A DNA stretch of 55,930 nucleotides from Rhizaria sp. SCN 62-66 (Eukaryota; Rhizaria, unplaced), in contig MEDY01000248.1 in NCBI GenBank assembly GCA_001724265.1, positions 1 through 55,930 on the forward strand, written 5' to 3'. Numbering within the stretch: position 1 is the stretch's first letter; every line of letters starts with the position of its first letter. The position numbers were made by a program, and so were the translations under genes. Positions 1 through 10,134 of this stretch are shown piece by piece. Under the pieces are notes generated by a model. It was not told the origin of the DNA. It was given only the letters and a program-made list of their open reading frames with translations, and did no database searches.

Positions 1-240
1 GCCGCGGCGGCGGCGGAGCGCGCGGCGGCGGCGGCGGCGGCGGGCCCCGCGGCGCTGGCCGCCGCCGCGGCCGAGGCCGCCGCGGCGGTGCAGCGCGCGG
101 AGGCCGCGTTCGCGACCGTGGGCGAGGCCGTCGACGTGCTGACCGCGGCCGAGAAGGGCGCGGTCGTGGGCGCGCGCAGGCGTGAGGAGGTCCAGGCCGT
201 CGTCGAGAACCTCGCGCGCAGGCTCGAGCCGCAGCAGTGA
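1..240 (+). CDS. Ala-rich coiled-coil protein, 3' end (partial)
   Basis: An open frame enters from the left edge in frame 1 and runs 79 codons to a TGA at 238-240. The visible part is almost all Ala with scattered Glu, Arg and Val, then a more mixed tail ending Arg-Leu-Glu-Pro-Gln-Gln. The Ala/Glu/Arg mix suggests an alpha-helical or coiled-coil C-terminus. No family can be named from so short a biased stretch. Codons are strongly G/C-ending, as in the other genes of the window. The gene begins outside the window. Confidence 0.75.
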   Translation, partial: AAAAAERAAAAAAAGPAALAAAAAEAAAAVQRAEAAFATVGEAVDVLTAAEKGAVVGARRREEVQAVVENLARRLEPQQ

Positions 241-1919
241 GCCGGCAGGTTGGACTGTCAAGCAGCTCATTGGTTTACATACAATTACTTTTGTACGTAC
301 ACCTAGGAGGAAGTACAACACGTATGCTGTCCTGCTCCGGGCCAAAACCCCATCTTTATCAATACATAGTGGCAATGTTTCAGTTGAGCGAACAAATTAT
401 TCCTCACGGCAACTATCAGGGATTGTGACTACGAGTTTGTATTTGTATTGTTGGAGTTGAATGCCAAAGCTTGCAAGCAAATGTCTCACAAGAATAAACA
501 GCAAAGCAGAAAGGACCACGCAGCACAACCCAACAAAACAAGCAACACACAACGCAACACACAACAGCTTTATTACAGTACCACGCCTCACCATTATTTT
601 GCGCCACACCACTAAAGCGTCACCGCCGCGGCCCCGACACATCTCAACTGAATGCTTAATAACCAGTCCCGTGGGGAAACCCTCGCCGGGCGCGCCGCGC
701 GAGTCGCTGCGGGGCGCGGCCGGGGACGGGAGCGCCACGGTAGATTATTGAACATTGAGTAGAGAGGGAGTGGGGACGGAAGAGATGAGGCAGGCCGCCG
801 CGCGGCGCGAGTGACACTCTCGAGTGTCAGTCACGCGCGCATGCGTCATATTGTTGCGGGGCAAAACAAAGGGGAAGCGGGGTACAGCAGTGTGAAAGAG
901 ACCGCCACGAAGGGACGCAGCCGCGCTGAGCGAAGCCGCCGAGCCGCCGTGGCCAAAGGCGACGGGGAGCTCGGTAACCTCGCTCAACGCAGGCCAAACC
1001 TTGAGAGGCAGTCACTGGCGTTCAAAGCGTTGGTGGTTGGGTTGGAGTTGGTAGATGTGTTGATTTGGGTTGCGTTGGACTGTGTCCTTGGCAGAGATTC
1101 TGTGAGGTTGCAAAGACGAGTCGAGTATCGTAAGAGAGAAAGTGCGGGAGGTAAGAGAAGATGAAGTCATCGATAAAACGCAAAAGATAATGTCTGAATG
1201 CAGAGTATAGAGTGGTTATAAGAATCTCGCCCCCTCTTGACGCTAGACACCCAAGATGGATGCCTAGAAACATAAAAAGGGCTGGTGAAAGGCGTGTTTG
1301 CGAAAGTCTGGGAAGCAAGTGCGTACCTAGTGAAGGGCAGAAACACGTAGTCGCGTCTTCCCTCGCTTAAATCGTCGTAAGCCGAGAGAAGATAAAAAGA
1401 GGATAGTACTCAGGACATGGCCGACGGATTTTACGTAAAGAAAGTGTTATTCTCCGTGGACATGGCCTGAATAGCTAACCCTGAAAACTGGCCTAAGTCC
1501 GTCCTCACGTTTATGACCCGCCAAAGAAGTCTGGCCGCAACAAACCATTTATTTTTTTCGACCGAGTGCGTCTGTTGCAGACACAGAAGAAAGAAGAGCA
1601 GAGCCAGCTGAGCAAGGACGGGTGAATGATTCGCATGGATCGATTCCTTCGTCAAATATGAACCGTGTCTTTTTATGGAATCTCAGCTTTGAATTGTATT
1701 TGTATGCAGTGGTTTCATATGCATCATGTGCTCTTAACGGCACCTAAGTGCCCATTAGAGTCACACACCAACCTCACAGTCCGGCCTACGAGACCCCACT
1801 CCTGTCTCCTGCGCTGCGCCGCACCATGCCGCTCTGCCTTGCCCATATCACTTGCCAACATACCTCACGCTATATTCTCTTTATTGTTCTTCTCTTTGCG
1901 CCCATATCCGCAGACTCCC
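241..1919. other. Gene-free spacer, 1.7 kb
   Basis: I find no convincing gene here. Short open frames exist on both strands but have mixed composition and no recognisable domain. The sub-block at about 660-1010 is GC-rich and holds a perfect 8-bp inverted repeat with a 2-nt loop at 812-829. The last 60 bases before the next gene are pyrimidine-rich and end in CGCAG at 1908-1912, which could be the acceptor of an intron in the 5' leader. Confidence 0.5.
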
Positions 1920-2717
1920 ATGTCGTCCGAGGACAAGCCCGTCGTCGTCGACAACACGACCGAAACCTCTACCGCCGCCGCCGCCGAGGCCGCCCCCGCG
2001 CCGGCCCCCGCTGCCGCCACTGAGGCTGCCGCCGCGACCGAGGCCAGCGCCAGCAGCGCTGCCCCGGCCCCCGTCCCGGCCCCGGCTGCCGCCGCTGCCC
2101 CCGCTGCCGCCCCTGCCGCGAGCAGCAGCAGCAGCGCTAAGGACGCCAAGCCCGTGATGCCGAACGTGGCCGAGGCGCTCGAGCTGTTCCTCATCGGCGA
2201 CGACGAGCTCTCGCGCCTGTCCGCGTCTGAGCGTACGCAGCTCTACGACAAGCTGCAGCTGATCCTGGACGGCAAGATCTCGCCCGCCGAGTCTGGGCTG
2301 CTGCCGCTGGACCGCTTCAACAACCTCGTCGCCAACCTCGACGCGGGCATGCTCGATGAGCTCGACGGCGACTTCAAGCCCTACGAGGCGCCCTCGTTCC
2401 TCTCCTGGGCCTGGAACAAGTACTTGGCGCCGCTGACGTCGATCAAGCTGCCGCGCACGCTGCCGCTGACGAGCCCGCTGGGCGCGGTGCTGCGCAGCAA
2501 GGCCGTCACCAACACGCTCCAGCTGACCGCGGCCGCCGTCAACAAGGCCTACGCGCTGCGCGACGCGAGCGCGTGGTACCTCTGGGTCGTGGGGTCCGCC
2601 GTCGTCATGGTCTCGCTGCCCATCGGCATCTTCTCCGCGCTCGACACGGGCGTCGTGTCCTACTCCGAGTTCCCCTCGCGTGAGCAGGCCCACTACCCCG
2701 AGGCGCTCGAGATGTAA
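1920..2717 (+). CDS. Single-pass membrane protein, possibly Tom22-like mitochondrial import receptor
   Basis: The product is 265 residues and ends in TAA. The start is the ATG at 1920; the frame is open further upstream but that part is AT-rich and leader-like. Residues 1-75 are a low-complexity Ala/Pro/Ser stretch with acidic residues. A mixed acidic region with several Leu-rich helices follows. One hydrophobic segment lies at about residues 215-240 (beginning WYLWVVGSAVVMVSLPIGIF), and a short polar tail closes the protein. An acidic cytosolic N-terminus, one membrane segment with a Pro near its middle and a short tail is the Tom22 layout, and the stretch just before and within the membrane segment resembles it. 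The match is by eye and weak; any tail-anchored membrane protein would share this topology. It is convergent with PRP18. Confidence 0.6.
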   Translation: MSSEDKPVVVDNTTETSTAAAAEAAPAPAPAAATEAAAATEASASSAAPAPVPAPAAAAAPAAAPAASSSSSAKDAKPVMPNVAEALELFLIGDDELSRLSASERTQLYDKLQLILDGKISPAESGLLPLDRFNNLVANLDAGMLDELDGDFKPYEAPSFLSWAWNKYLAPLTSIKLPRTLPLTSPLGAVLRSKAVTNTLQLTAAAVNKAYALRDASAWYLWVVGSAVVMVSLPIGIFSALDTGVVSYSEFPSREQAHYPEALEM

Positions 2718-3274
2718 GTGCGCGAGATGTCAGTGCGCTCGCTACAGCAGCCTCGCGTCCAAGTACCTCGTCTGTCGAAGATGTCCGTGAAACGTACACG
2801 GCAGTGCGTGTGAAAGTGCATTGTACTACAGTGCATGATCACAAGGAAATGCGACGAGAAGGATGCGCCGACAACGGAAGTAAAAGAAAAGCAAAAGCAA
2901 AACAATATTAGGTTTAAAATAGTTCAAACAAATGTTGTCAACATCATAAGAAACTAGTGCACACACACAAAACAAAACAAAAACAAACGAAACTTTATCT
3001 TCAAACAAACAATAAGGCAAACAATAAGGCATGCACTTTATTATTCGCTTGTGCAAAAGCCTTCTTGTTTTGCTGAGCTGACTTCGAAGTTTCAACTCTA
3101 TATATAAGTGTGCCGATGAGTTTTCTATGTTGTATTATTATTATTATTATCGTCATTATTATTATTGTAAGTAGTATATCGAATACACAGTTCAAATTCA
3201 AACAAACAAACAATAACTCATACCCTGAGTAATGCTTCAACATTGCAACTCTCGCGCTGAGACGGCCGTTAGCG
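2718..3274. other. Convergent 3' spacer
   Basis: This AT-rich stretch separates two convergent genes and holds no gene. It carries an ATT microsatellite at 3133-3167 and several poly-A/T tracts suited to 3' ends. Confidence 0.5.
3133..3167. repeat. ATT microsatellite
   Basis: Two runs of ATT units, about 17 nt and 13 nt, are separated by a short CGTC interruption. Confidence 0.8.
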
Positions 3275-4669
3275 TTAGAGCACGAACATCTTGCTGGGGA
3301 CGGTGGGGCGCTCCTCCTGCGCGAAGCTGAGCAGCCGCTTGAGGGCTTGGATGTACTTGCGCTTGGTCTCGTCGTTAAGCACGTGCGCGACCTGGTTGCC
3401 GCCCGCGAGCCTGTCGCGGCCGGCGCGCGCGTGGATGCCGACGGCGCTGACGCCCATGGGCCACGCCGCGTTGCCAATCGAGAGCGTAATGTACTCCTCG
3501 TGGGCCCGCACGTACTCGCGCTCGCTCATCAGCCGCAGCACCTTGTTGACGCCGCGCGCGATCGCGGGCTCGGCCGCGCCGCGCCTCAGCAGCGACAGCA
3601 ACGGCCGCAGCGCCTGCCGCGTCTGCGCGTGCTTGGCGCTCTCCTGGCGGCCCACCACGCCCTCGGCGACCGCGGCGGGCCGCGCGGCGAGCCGCTGCTC
3701 CCAGAGGAACAGCCAGCGCTTGAGGGCGAAGACGCTGTAGAGCGCGTCCGTCGAGAACGCCGACGGGGGCCGGTCTTCCGCGTAGCGGCTCAGGCCCCCG
3801 GCGGAGGCGCCGGCAGAGCCAGAGCCAGAGCCAGGGCCAGCACTGGTCTCTTTGTGGTCTTTGTCGTCGGCGTCGTCGTCGTCGGCGTCGTCGTCGGCGT
3901 CAGCGTCAACGTCGGCGGCGGCGTCGGCAGCGTTGTTGTTGTCGCTCTCAAGCGCAGCCAGTTCGGCCAGCTCGGCCTCAACGTCCCTCGCCGCCTGCTG
4001 CTGCTGCAACTGCTGCGCCTGTTGCTGCGAGCGCAGACCCGCGGCGGCGGCGGCCTCGTTCTGGGCGCCAGTGCCCGAGTCGCGCTCGGCGCGGCGCTGC
4101 TGCGCGGCCTGCAGACGCGCGAAGCAGCCCGCGGCGTCCTCACCGAAGTACCGCACGGGCTCGCCCAGCAGCCGCAGTTCGCGCTGGATGCCGCGCAGGT
4201 CCAGCGACGCCAGAGACAGCACCGAGCCGTCGGCGGCGGCCACCGTCGCAGCCGTCGCCAGCGGTCGCGTCAACGCAAGCGCCGCCGCCGCAGAGGAGGA
4301 GCCGTCAGCAGACGAGGACAAGAATGAGGATGTGTGAAAGCCGTTGCTCTGTGCGTGTGTGCTCGCGCTAGCGCTGTTGGAAGGCAGGGGCAGCTGGACG
4401 GTGGGCTCGACGACGCCGGCGCTCTGCAGCACCTTCTGCGCCTCCCCGCGCCGCAAGTACTTGCTCTTGGCCGCGGGCGGCGGCGCCGCGCCGTCCTCGC
4501 TCGCCGCGGCGGCCGCAGTCGTAGTCGCAGTCGCGGCGCCAGTGCCAGTGCCTGCGGCGGCGGCGGAGTCTGAGGCCGTTGCGGCAGCAGTGCCGTCTGC
4601 GGCGGCCACAGTCGTGGCGGGGAGGTTCGAGACGAGCTTGCGCTTGGTGCGCGCAAGGAGGGCCTCCAT
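3275..4669 (-). CDS. PRPF18: Pre-mRNA-splicing factor 18 (PRP18)
   Basis: PRP18 is a U5-associated spliceosomal protein that acts with SLU7 in the second transesterification step. The protein is 464 residues, starts at the ATG at 4669-4667 and ends in TAA. The N-terminus begins MEALLARTKRK. Residues about 158-190 form the splicing-factor motif shared with PRP4, with GEPVRYFGED at its core. An acidic Asp/Glu/Ala insert occupies about 230-290. The C-terminal PRP18 domain (about 310-464) contains RLMSEREYVRAHEEYITLSI, then GNAAWPMGVSAVGIHARAGRD and HVLNDETKRKYIQALKRL, the most conserved block of the family. It is longer than the human protein (342 residues) because of Ala, Ser and acidic inserts. 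No intron is evident. It is divergent from ALKBH6, sharing the 398-bp spacer. Confidence 0.95.
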   Translation of the reverse strand: MEALLARTKRKLVSNLPATTVAAADGTAAATASDSAAAAGTGTGAATATTTAAAAASEDGAAPPPAAKSKYLRRGEAQKVLQSAGVVEPTVQLPLPSNSASASTHAQSNGFHTSSFLSSSADGSSSAAAALALTRPLATAATVAAADGSVLSLASLDLRGIQRELRLLGEPVRYFGEDAAGCFARLQAAQQRRAERDSGTGAQNEAAAAAGLRSQQQAQQLQQQQAARDVEAELAELAALESDNNNAADAAADVDADADDDADDDDADDKDHKETSAGPGSGSGSAGASAGGLSRYAEDRPPSAFSTDALYSVFALKRWLFLWEQRLAARPAAVAEGVVGRQESAKHAQTRQALRPLLSLLRRGAAEPAIARGVNKVLRLMSEREYVRAHEEYITLSIGNAAWPMGVSAVGIHARAGRDRLAGGNQVAHVLNDETKRKYIQALKRLLSFAQEERPTVPSKMFVL

Positions 4670-5067
4670 GGCGGGAACTCGTTGTATGCGTAAAGGCGCT
4701 GTTGTTGCTGTATGCCCGTGTGTGCGAGTGCTGTGTTGTCTGTGTCGCTGTCGAAAGGTTAGCGCTGAGACGAGTGAACCGTTGCGGTGCGGTGGGGCGA
4801 GAGTTGGGGAGAAAAAATAGAGTGAGATGTCATGGATCAGTCCGTTGTTGCGACTTTTGAAATTGAAACGATATGTAAAAACGAAAATAAAGATTTGTTC
4901 TGAATATTATATCTCACAAATGCTTGTATTCACACATGTCATGCTCTTTTCTTTTCCCAGACTCACGCTCGCGAACTTTGCTAAGCCCCCCACGTGCTGC
5001 AGCATATTCACCCCTTGCGACCGACTGCTCTTGACTGGATATAGCGCTGCCTCCGCGGGTGTGCGCG
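4670..5067. promoter_or_regulatory. Shared upstream region of divergent PRP18 and ALKBH6
   Basis: The two genes are transcribed away from each other, so both promoters should lie here. The centre (about 4850-4930) is AT-rich and the flanks GC-rich. I see no clear TATA box or other defined element. This rests on gene orientation, not on a motif. Confidence 0.4.
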
Positions 5068-7224
5068 ATGAAGTCCCTCAAGGCGATGCTGCGCGAGGCC
5101 AAGACCCGGGCGCAGGCCTCCTCGGAGCCGCAGACCCCGCTGAGTCCACAGACTCCGCTGCCGAGTCAGAGCACAGTTCAGAACCCGGCGCAGGCGCAGG
5201 TGCAGACGCAGGCATTGGGGTCCCAGCTTGCCAGTGCTAACTCTAGCTTGCCTCTGAGCCCCGCTGGCTCTGGCACCGCCGCGCCAATCCTCTCAGCCCC
5301 TGTCCTACCACAACCACAGTCGCCGTCGCCGTCGCAGCTGGCGCTAGCGCGGTCGTTGTCACTGGCCCCGGAGGCCTTGTTCCGGCTCTCTCTGGCCGAG
5401 GCCGTTGCTCTAGTCGCCGCCACAGACGCGCAACACATAGCAATAGCAGCAACAGCAGCAGGTGCGGATGCTGGCCAGGGTGCACCGTGTGCCAAGACGG
5501 CGGGCTGCTCCGAAGACCTGGGCGACCACAGCCGTTGTGAGTGCGACTGCGCCTGCCGCTCGGCCGGCGCTCAGGGCGTGCACGCCGCCGGCGCCGAGGC
5601 TGACGTCACAGTGGGCGACAACTCGACTGGTAATTCCGAAACCGAGACGGCTGATAACATTGATGCCGATGTCAACGCCAACGATGACGACGATGACGAT
5701 GACGACGACTATGCGGGCCCCTTCGACCCCGCCCGCGTCCGCCACCACTACTACACATATCCCGTCTCCACCACTGCCACCGCCACCGCGACTGCGAGCG
5801 CGACTCCTGAGACGGCGACCATTGAGACGGAGACTGCGACTGCAGCAGCACTTGCGACTGCCGCGCCCGCGACAGTCTGCTGCCAGTACTCGCAGCGCGC
5901 CGTCACGGCCCTCGAGGAGCGCGCGCTGCTGGCGCTGTCTGCGGCGGCTCCGCCCGGCCGCTGGACGACTCTCTCGGCGCGCTCGCTGCAGGTCTGGGGA
6001 GGCACCGTCGCCGCCGCGGGGCTCTTGCGGCCAGAGCCGGACCTGCAGTCGGGGCCAGAGCCGGACCTGCAGTCTAACCTGCAGTCTGACCCACAGTCTG
6101 ACCCGCAGTCGGGGCCTGAACCTGGGTCGGGCGCGAGCGCCGGCGACCGTGGGCTGCCGCGGTGGCTGGACGACCTGTGCCGGACGCGGCTGCCGGCGCT
6201 GAGCGTGGCCTTCCCGCCCACGCTCCACGAGGCCGTGGAGGCCAGGACCAAGGCGGAGGCTGACGCTAAGGCGGCTCAGGCTCAGGCTCAGGCTGACGCC
6301 AAGGCTGTAGATGCGAGCGCAGAGCGGGAGCGGCTGCAGACGCTGCACTGTGCTGTTGCCGCTGCGACCGAGGCGCGCGCCTTCGGCCTCCTGCCTGCGC
6401 CCAACAAGAGTGCGCATGATAGCAACGAGCCTGACAACAGCAACAACAACAGCAACAGCAACGGCGACAGCGACGCGGACGCCAGTGCCAGCACCAGCGC
6501 CGAGGCCAGCGCGGCCGAATCCGACACAGACGCCTCGGGCACGGGCATGGGCAGCGGTCGCAGCAGCCGTCGCACTGGTGGCGTCGCCCTGCGGCCCGGG
6601 GCCCTGGTCTCGGCGCTGCGCCCGCTGCCTGCCCCGCGGCCTACCTTCGCGAACCATGTGCTGCTGAACCGGTACGCGCGCGGCCAGGGCATCCTCCCGC
6701 ACTGCGATGGGCCGGCATACGCGCCGCAGGCCGCGATCCTGTCGCTGGGCGCGCCCGTGGTGCTGGCTTTCTGGCGCTCGGCGGCCGAGGCGCGCGCGGG
6801 CGGGGCGGCCGCCGCGGTGATGTCGCTGGTACTGGAGCCGCGCTCGCTGTGCGTCTTTTCGGGCGCGCTCTACTGGGACACGCTGCACGGCATCGCGCCC
6901 GCGCGCTGCGACCGCGTCTGGCCCCACTGCGCCAACGCCGCCGTCGTCGCCGTCCCGGTCCCTCGCGGGGCCCAAGACGACCGCAGCCTCATAGTGGGGA
7001 GGCGGGGGAGGCGGGGGCTCGTGGTGGGGCAGTGCGTGCGGCGCGGCGCCGAGCGGCTCTCGTTGACGCTGCGGCGCGTGGCGCCCGTGTGGGACGCCAG
7101 CGCTGCAGTGGAGCTGCGCGTGCCTGGGGAGCCGCGGGCCAGGACAAGGGAGCAGAAAACAGAGAACGCTCAGTCTGAGGACAAGGATGACGAGAGAAAG
7201 CGGGCCGCTGGTCGCGACGATTGA
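5068..7224 (+). CDS. ALKBH6: AlkB homologue 6, Fe(II)/2-oxoglutarate dioxygenase
   Basis: The product is 718 residues, with ATG at 5068 and TGA stop. The first 290 residues are low-complexity (Ser/Pro/Gln/Ala) with an acidic run at about 208-215. The homologous part begins near residue 302 (GRWTTLSARSLQVWGG) and continues through LPRWLDDLCRTRLPAL. Then come the NHVLLNRYARGQGILPHCDG block, LEPRSLCVFSGALYWDTLHG and the C-terminal SLTLRRV. The iron ligands are visible: H545 and D547 (HCD) and H607 (LHGI). R669 or R670 should bind 2-oxoglutarate. All catalytic residues are present, so it should be active. ALKBH6 substrates are poorly defined (nucleic-acid demethylation is inferred from the family). 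It carries a large N-terminal extension, an imperfect DLQS/DPQS repeat near 6040-6120, and a 90-residue Asn/Ser/Ala insert. The human protein is about 240 residues. Confidence 0.93.
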   Translation: MKSLKAMLREAKTRAQASSEPQTPLSPQTPLPSQSTVQNPAQAQVQTQALGSQLASANSSLPLSPAGSGTAAPILSAPVLPQPQSPSPSQLALARSLSLAPEALFRLSLAEAVALVAATDAQHIAIAATAAGADAGQGAPCAKTAGCSEDLGDHSRCECDCACRSAGAQGVHAAGAEADVTVGDNSTGNSETETADNIDADVNANDDDDDDDDDYAGPFDPARVRHHYYTYPVSTTATATATASATPETATIETETATAAALATAAPATVCCQYSQRAVTALEERALLALSAAAPPGRWTTLSARSLQVWGGTVAAAGLLRPEPDLQSGPEPDLQSNLQSDPQSDPQSGPEPGSGASAGDRGLPRWLDDLCRTRLPALSVAFPPTLHEAVEARTKAEADAKAAQAQAQADAKAVDASAERERLQTLHCAVAAATEARAFGLLPAPNKSAHDSNEPDNSNNNSNSNGDSDADASASTSAEASAAESDTDASGTGMGSGRSSRRTGGVALRPGALVSALRPLPAPRPTFANHVLLNRYARGQGILPHCDGPAYAPQAAILSLGAPVVLAFWRSAAEARAGGAAAAVMSLVLEPRSLCVFSGALYWDTLHGIAPARCDRVWPHCANAAVVAVPVPRGAQDDRSLIVGRRGRRGLVVGQCVRRGAERLSLTLRRVAPVWDASAAVELRVPGEPRARTREQKTENAQSEDKDDERKRAAGRDD

Positions 7225-7447
7225 CTTTTGTTATACCAAACAAAGAAAAATATTGTTTATGCATTTTTCTGTCACAAATTAGGTATTTATCTTAGGATTG
7301 CACCTCTACTCCTGTCGGAGCTTTGATTTCCTCGTATTTAAGTCCGAAGAAGTGACTGTGCGCCACTTGAAACAAACGAGCTCTTGTCTCACTTGCGCGT
7401 ATTTTCTTCAAGTTGAATTGGCCAATAAAATAGATATCTCTCCATTC

Positions 7448-9586
7448 ATGATGAAGATCGGCTGCAAACTAGTGTTTATCTTCCTATTTGCAATTCTGTG
7501 CCTCTGTACGTTCCTATATATACCCCGAAATGCTTGCTTGTTATAACATTGCCCTCCAATCCCTCTTCTTTCCAAGCCTCCTTCTGACTTCTCCGGTTCT
7601 ATCTCTTGTGTTTGCAACACGCAAATAGACTTCGTCGCTGCACACTCGTTTGATCGTGACTACGGCAGCAGTGGCCTGCGCTCTGATCTTGCAGAGGCAG
7701 ACGCGACGGAGCGCGAGCGCGATCGCGAGCTTCAGCCTGAGCCTGAGCTCAAGCCTGCGCCCCCCGCGCTCGACGACGACCGCGACGGCCACCGCGACTT
7801 TGAGCGCGACTACAGCCGCGACCGCAGCCGTGGCCGCGAGCCCGGCCGCGCGCGCCGCTGCAGCGACCGCGCCTGCCGCCGCGCGCGCAGGCGTCTGCGC
7901 AAGCGTCTGCTGGAGCTCGAGCCGGCTGTGACGGTGTCGATGCCGCCGCTGCTGCGGGCGTGGTTCCCGGAGGCTTTCGTGGGCCCAGCGCCAGCGGCGG
8001 AGGACTACTACCGCTACCACCGCGCTGAAGCTGCTGAAAACGCGAGGCGTGACAAGGACGAGGGAAATGACATGAGCAACGATAAGGATGACAAGAACGA
8101 CAACGACGAGGACGATTACGACTAGGACGACGACTATGACAACGAGAGTGATGAGCGTGACAGGAGCCGTGAACTTGAACGTGGGCGCGTCTCCGACACG
8201 CACGACACTGAGCGTGGAGGTGGCCGCGACTACGGTCGTGCCCATGAGCGTGGCCGTGACATTGACAAAGAGAGTGACCGTGAGCGTGACCGCTAGAGTG
8301 ACCGTGAGCGTGGTCGCGAGTATCCCTATGCTCCTACCTACACTACTCAGCCCTACAGCCGTCCTTATGCTCCTAACTCGTACGCGCGTCCGTACCCTTA
8401 CACTCGCGGCCACGGGTACGCAAGACGTTACACCGACTCACCGCGCACGTACAGGTACTCAAGCCCGGACGCGTACGCAAGCCCCCGCGAGTACGGGTAC
8501 GCACAGCCCTACGCGTCCCCGAGTCTCTACGCTCGCGGTCACACGTACCCTTCGTCGCGATCAGACCCGCACTCGCACTCGAGTTTGAACTCGCCGTATC
8601 GCGATCGTGACGGAGACGGACGCCGCGCCCCCGCTGATACCAACACCGCAGAGCCCCTTGCATTCAGCGACGGCTACAGCGACGGCGACGCCATCGGCAT
8701 CGATCCCACTGACCGCGGTAGCAGCAGCGCTTACTACCGCGCACGGCTCGAACACGGTGACCGCGACCGTGAGCGCGCCTTCGACTACGGCTACAGCGAC
8801 GGCTACGGGCCGCGCGGCACCGACGGCTTCGGCAATACGCCCTACAGCGCCGGCCTCGGCAGTAACGCGCGCGACGGCTACTACTTCGACCTGGCAGCGG
8901 ACGACGCGGCCAACGCGGTCCACCGACCCGGCAGCGGCAGCGGCGACGACGCCGCGTTGGACATGGGCGGCCACAGCATCTACGGCGACAGCTTCGGCTT
9001 CTTTCGCCACCGCCGCCGCGAGCGCGACGCGCTGTAGATCGCAAGTGACCGTGAGCGCGCAGAGAGGTAGCGCGAAGCTAAGCCGCCCATGAGGCCTGCG
9101 ATCTGGAGGCCCGTCGAGCCCGATGTTAAGCCGGCCCCCGGTCGCGAGCCTCAGCCTGTCCCCGTGTCTGCCCCCGCGTCTGCCCCTGCGCATCTCCCTA
9201 TGCCTTTCCTGATGCCGATTGCACCAGTCGCCCCCGTGCCAGTCTTCACACCGGCCGAGGGCTTGGTCCCCCCGCCGGCGCCCGCCGCGCCCGCCCCGCC
9301 TCCGCCGGAGCCAGCCCTTCCCGAAAGGCCGACGTCCTCAGGCAGTGCGCACTCAAGCGGTGACGACAGCGACAACAACGACGTCGGCGGTAGTGACAGC
9401 ACCAACTACGCAACTCTGGCGACGACCGCCGCAGCCGCAGCCTCAACCGCGAGTGCAAGTGCAGGCGAGAGGGCGAGTGTAACGGCCGCGAATACGCCTG
9501 TGGTCGTAGTTGTGCGGGGCTCGGTGCCGCCGCGCCTGCGCCGCCCCCCCAGAGTGCCTCCACTCCTGCGTCCGGCGGCGTCGTAA
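7448..9586 (+). CDS. Secreted Arg/Asp-rich and Tyr-rich low-complexity protein with four in-frame TAG codons
   Basis: I built this as two exons: 7448-7505 and 7629-9586, with an intron at 7506-7628 (donor GTACGT, acceptor AATAG). The total of 2016 nt is divisible by three and encodes 671 residues if TAG is read as sense. Exon 1 encodes MMKIGCKLVFIFLFAILCL, a classical signal peptide, and the join continues as YFVAAHSFDRDYG. The mature part has distinct blocks: RD/RE/SR-rich, an acidic Lys/Asp/Asn block, a Tyr/Pro/Ser-rich block (about 248-340), a Gly/Tyr/Asp block, then a Pro/Ala-rich tail ending in TAA. TAGs occur at 8123, 8294, 9035 and 9068 (residues 185, 242, 489, 500), with the same sense composition on both sides. 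I recognise no domain. Extracellular matrix or wall function is a guess from the signal peptide and composition. The long antisense frame is a shadow. Confidence 0.7.
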
Positions 9587-10134
9587 AAAGCGAGCTGCGA
9601 CAGCCTCGGTCAAAAAGCGACCGGATGATGCTATGTAACGAAGTTGGAAGAAGACCATCAAGATATGACAGAAGTTGGATTCTGATTTCAAATATGTTTG
9701 ATGCAGAAGAAATAAAAATGACTCGTGTCTGCTCATTTGACGTTTTTATTGCGAAATTGCTTCTGCATGCTGTTGTTACACACAGCAATACTACTATTTT
9801 TGAGCTGTAACTAAGATATTTGTAATAAATAGAAGTATAAACAGACATATAAAACAAATCATCATATTTTAGTCCAAATCTATGTGATTTTGTTTTAATT
9901 TGCTCTCGTGAAGCGCTTTGAAGTGTCGGCCGCTAGGGCTGCCAAGGCAGCCTCGTCAACTTGAAAAATATATCGTGGCACACTTTGACGGCGGTCCTGT
10001 TCGAAATTCTGACTGCCTTTGCAAAAAACGTCCTGACAAGAGCAATTTAAAGTTATTGTGAAGGGTTTTCGGCGCGAAAACAAGTACTCTTCCCTTTTCA
10101 GTGCTGCGTATCTCCTCAGCTTTGCAGCTCCCCA
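9587..10134. other. Spacer
   Basis: This AT-rich stretch holds no gene. It includes an AATAAA at 9710-9715, about 125 bases after the preceding stop, and a pyrimidine-rich leader just before the MSH4 start. Confidence 0.5.

Noticed and set aside
5059-5067. Upstream GTG or TTG starts for ALKBH6, paralogue B, RTEL1 and the YIPF-like gene
   Set aside because: These are eukaryotic genes; the first in-frame ATG gives the expected N-terminus in each case.
7541-8413. A 290-codon minus-strand frame rich in Val and Thr
   Set aside because: It mirrors the Arg/Asp codons of the secreted protein on the plus strand. The plus strand has a signal-peptide exon, a splice in phase and a consistent composition.
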